Shown: positions 63,987 to 64,000 of the stretch, piece after piece
How the letters are laid out: each line of letters starts with the position of its first letter
How positions within the stretch are numbered: the first letter of the stretch is position 1
Source: Marinobacter sp. C7
GTDB taxonomy: Bacteria; Pseudomonadota; Gammaproteobacteria; Pseudomonadales; Oleiphilaceae
DNA length: 64,000 nucleotides
Direction of reading: 5' to 3'
Assembly: GCF_022343555.1 (NCBI RefSeq)
Contig: NZ_JAKQZH010000001.1
Coordinates: 1,718,108 to 1,782,107, forward strand
Notes under the pieces: generated by a model
The model's input: the letters and a program-made list of their open reading frames with translations, nothing else
Told to the model about the DNA's origin: nothing
The model's database searches: none
Program-made: the position numbers and the translations under genes

Positions 63987-64000
63987 ATGCGACTGAATTA
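63987..64000 (+). CDS. Start of a divergent gene, perhaps a LysR regulator (partial)
   Basis: An ATG followed by CGA CTG AAT TA.. (Met-Arg-Leu-Asn) runs off the right edge. LysR/CbbR-type proteins next to dab operons often start MxLNYxHLYYFW; only four residues are visible, so this is a guess from position. Confidence 0.3.

Overview
The window is a 64 kb chromosomal segment of a moderately GC-rich marine-type gammaproteobacterium. The mix of families (malate:quinone oxidoreductase, GNAT-nitrilase fusion, IorAB-type molybdenum hydroxylase, Sox, DabAB) looks most like Marinobacter or a near relative. That placement is an impression from the protein families, not a computed one. No rRNA, tRNA or CRISPR array was seen. 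Nearly all genes sit in tight operons with start/stop overlaps.

Region by region. (1) 1-9.9 kb is a selenium-related block: a PhnCDE-like ABC transporter of the 'putative selenate' type, a SenB-type selenosugar synthase, and a SelD fused to an FAD/NAD oxidoreductase. The SelD fusion is translationally coupled to a phasin/histone H1-like/helix-hairpin-helix protein. A PilZ-like protein, a GNAT-nitrilase fusion and an orphan periplasmic binding protein follow. (2) 10-14 kb holds a DUF4442 hotdog protein, RecQ and an acyltransferase. (3) 14-27.6 kb is a divergent glycogen locus: glgB-glgA-glgP on the minus strand; glgC, a GH57 enzyme, malQ, a PilZ protein and a second phosphorylase on the plus strand. 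(4) 27.6-31 kb holds TrkH, an outer-membrane barrel, AcpH and a RimK-associated type protease. (5) 31-42 kb is a thiosulfate-oxidation cluster, soxCDXYZA-SoxXA-binding protein-soxB. It is followed by DsrE-, GlcG- and DsbG-like periplasmic proteins and a metallo-beta-lactamase-fold protein whose metal motif is lost, and it is flanked by a divergent intact MBL protein. (6) 42.5-50.7 kb holds small genes, a monoheme cytochrome c and a nine-gene Mrp/Mbh-type cation/proton antiporter operon with three ND5/ND2-like subunits. (7) 50.7-58.6 kb has hairpin repeats, mqo, a lone tyrosine recombinase, xdhC-iorB-iorA and a YdcH-like gene. (8) 58.7-64 kb has a FabH-type KAS III, the DabB-DabA inorganic-carbon uptake pair and the first codons of a divergent gene, perhaps a LysR regulator.

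Taken together, Sox (periplasmic electrons from thiosulfate), the Mrp-like antiporter (ion gradients), DabAB (bicarbonate/CO2 accumulation) and a glycogen store fit a facultative sulfur-oxidising lifestyle. No carbon-fixation enzyme is in the window, so autotrophy cannot be claimed. The most unusual items are the SenB/SelD selenium block with no visible SenA, the degenerate MBL protein in the sox operon, the c-di-GMP-type PilZ gene inside the glycogen locus, and repeated GGGTCAGA-type hairpins.
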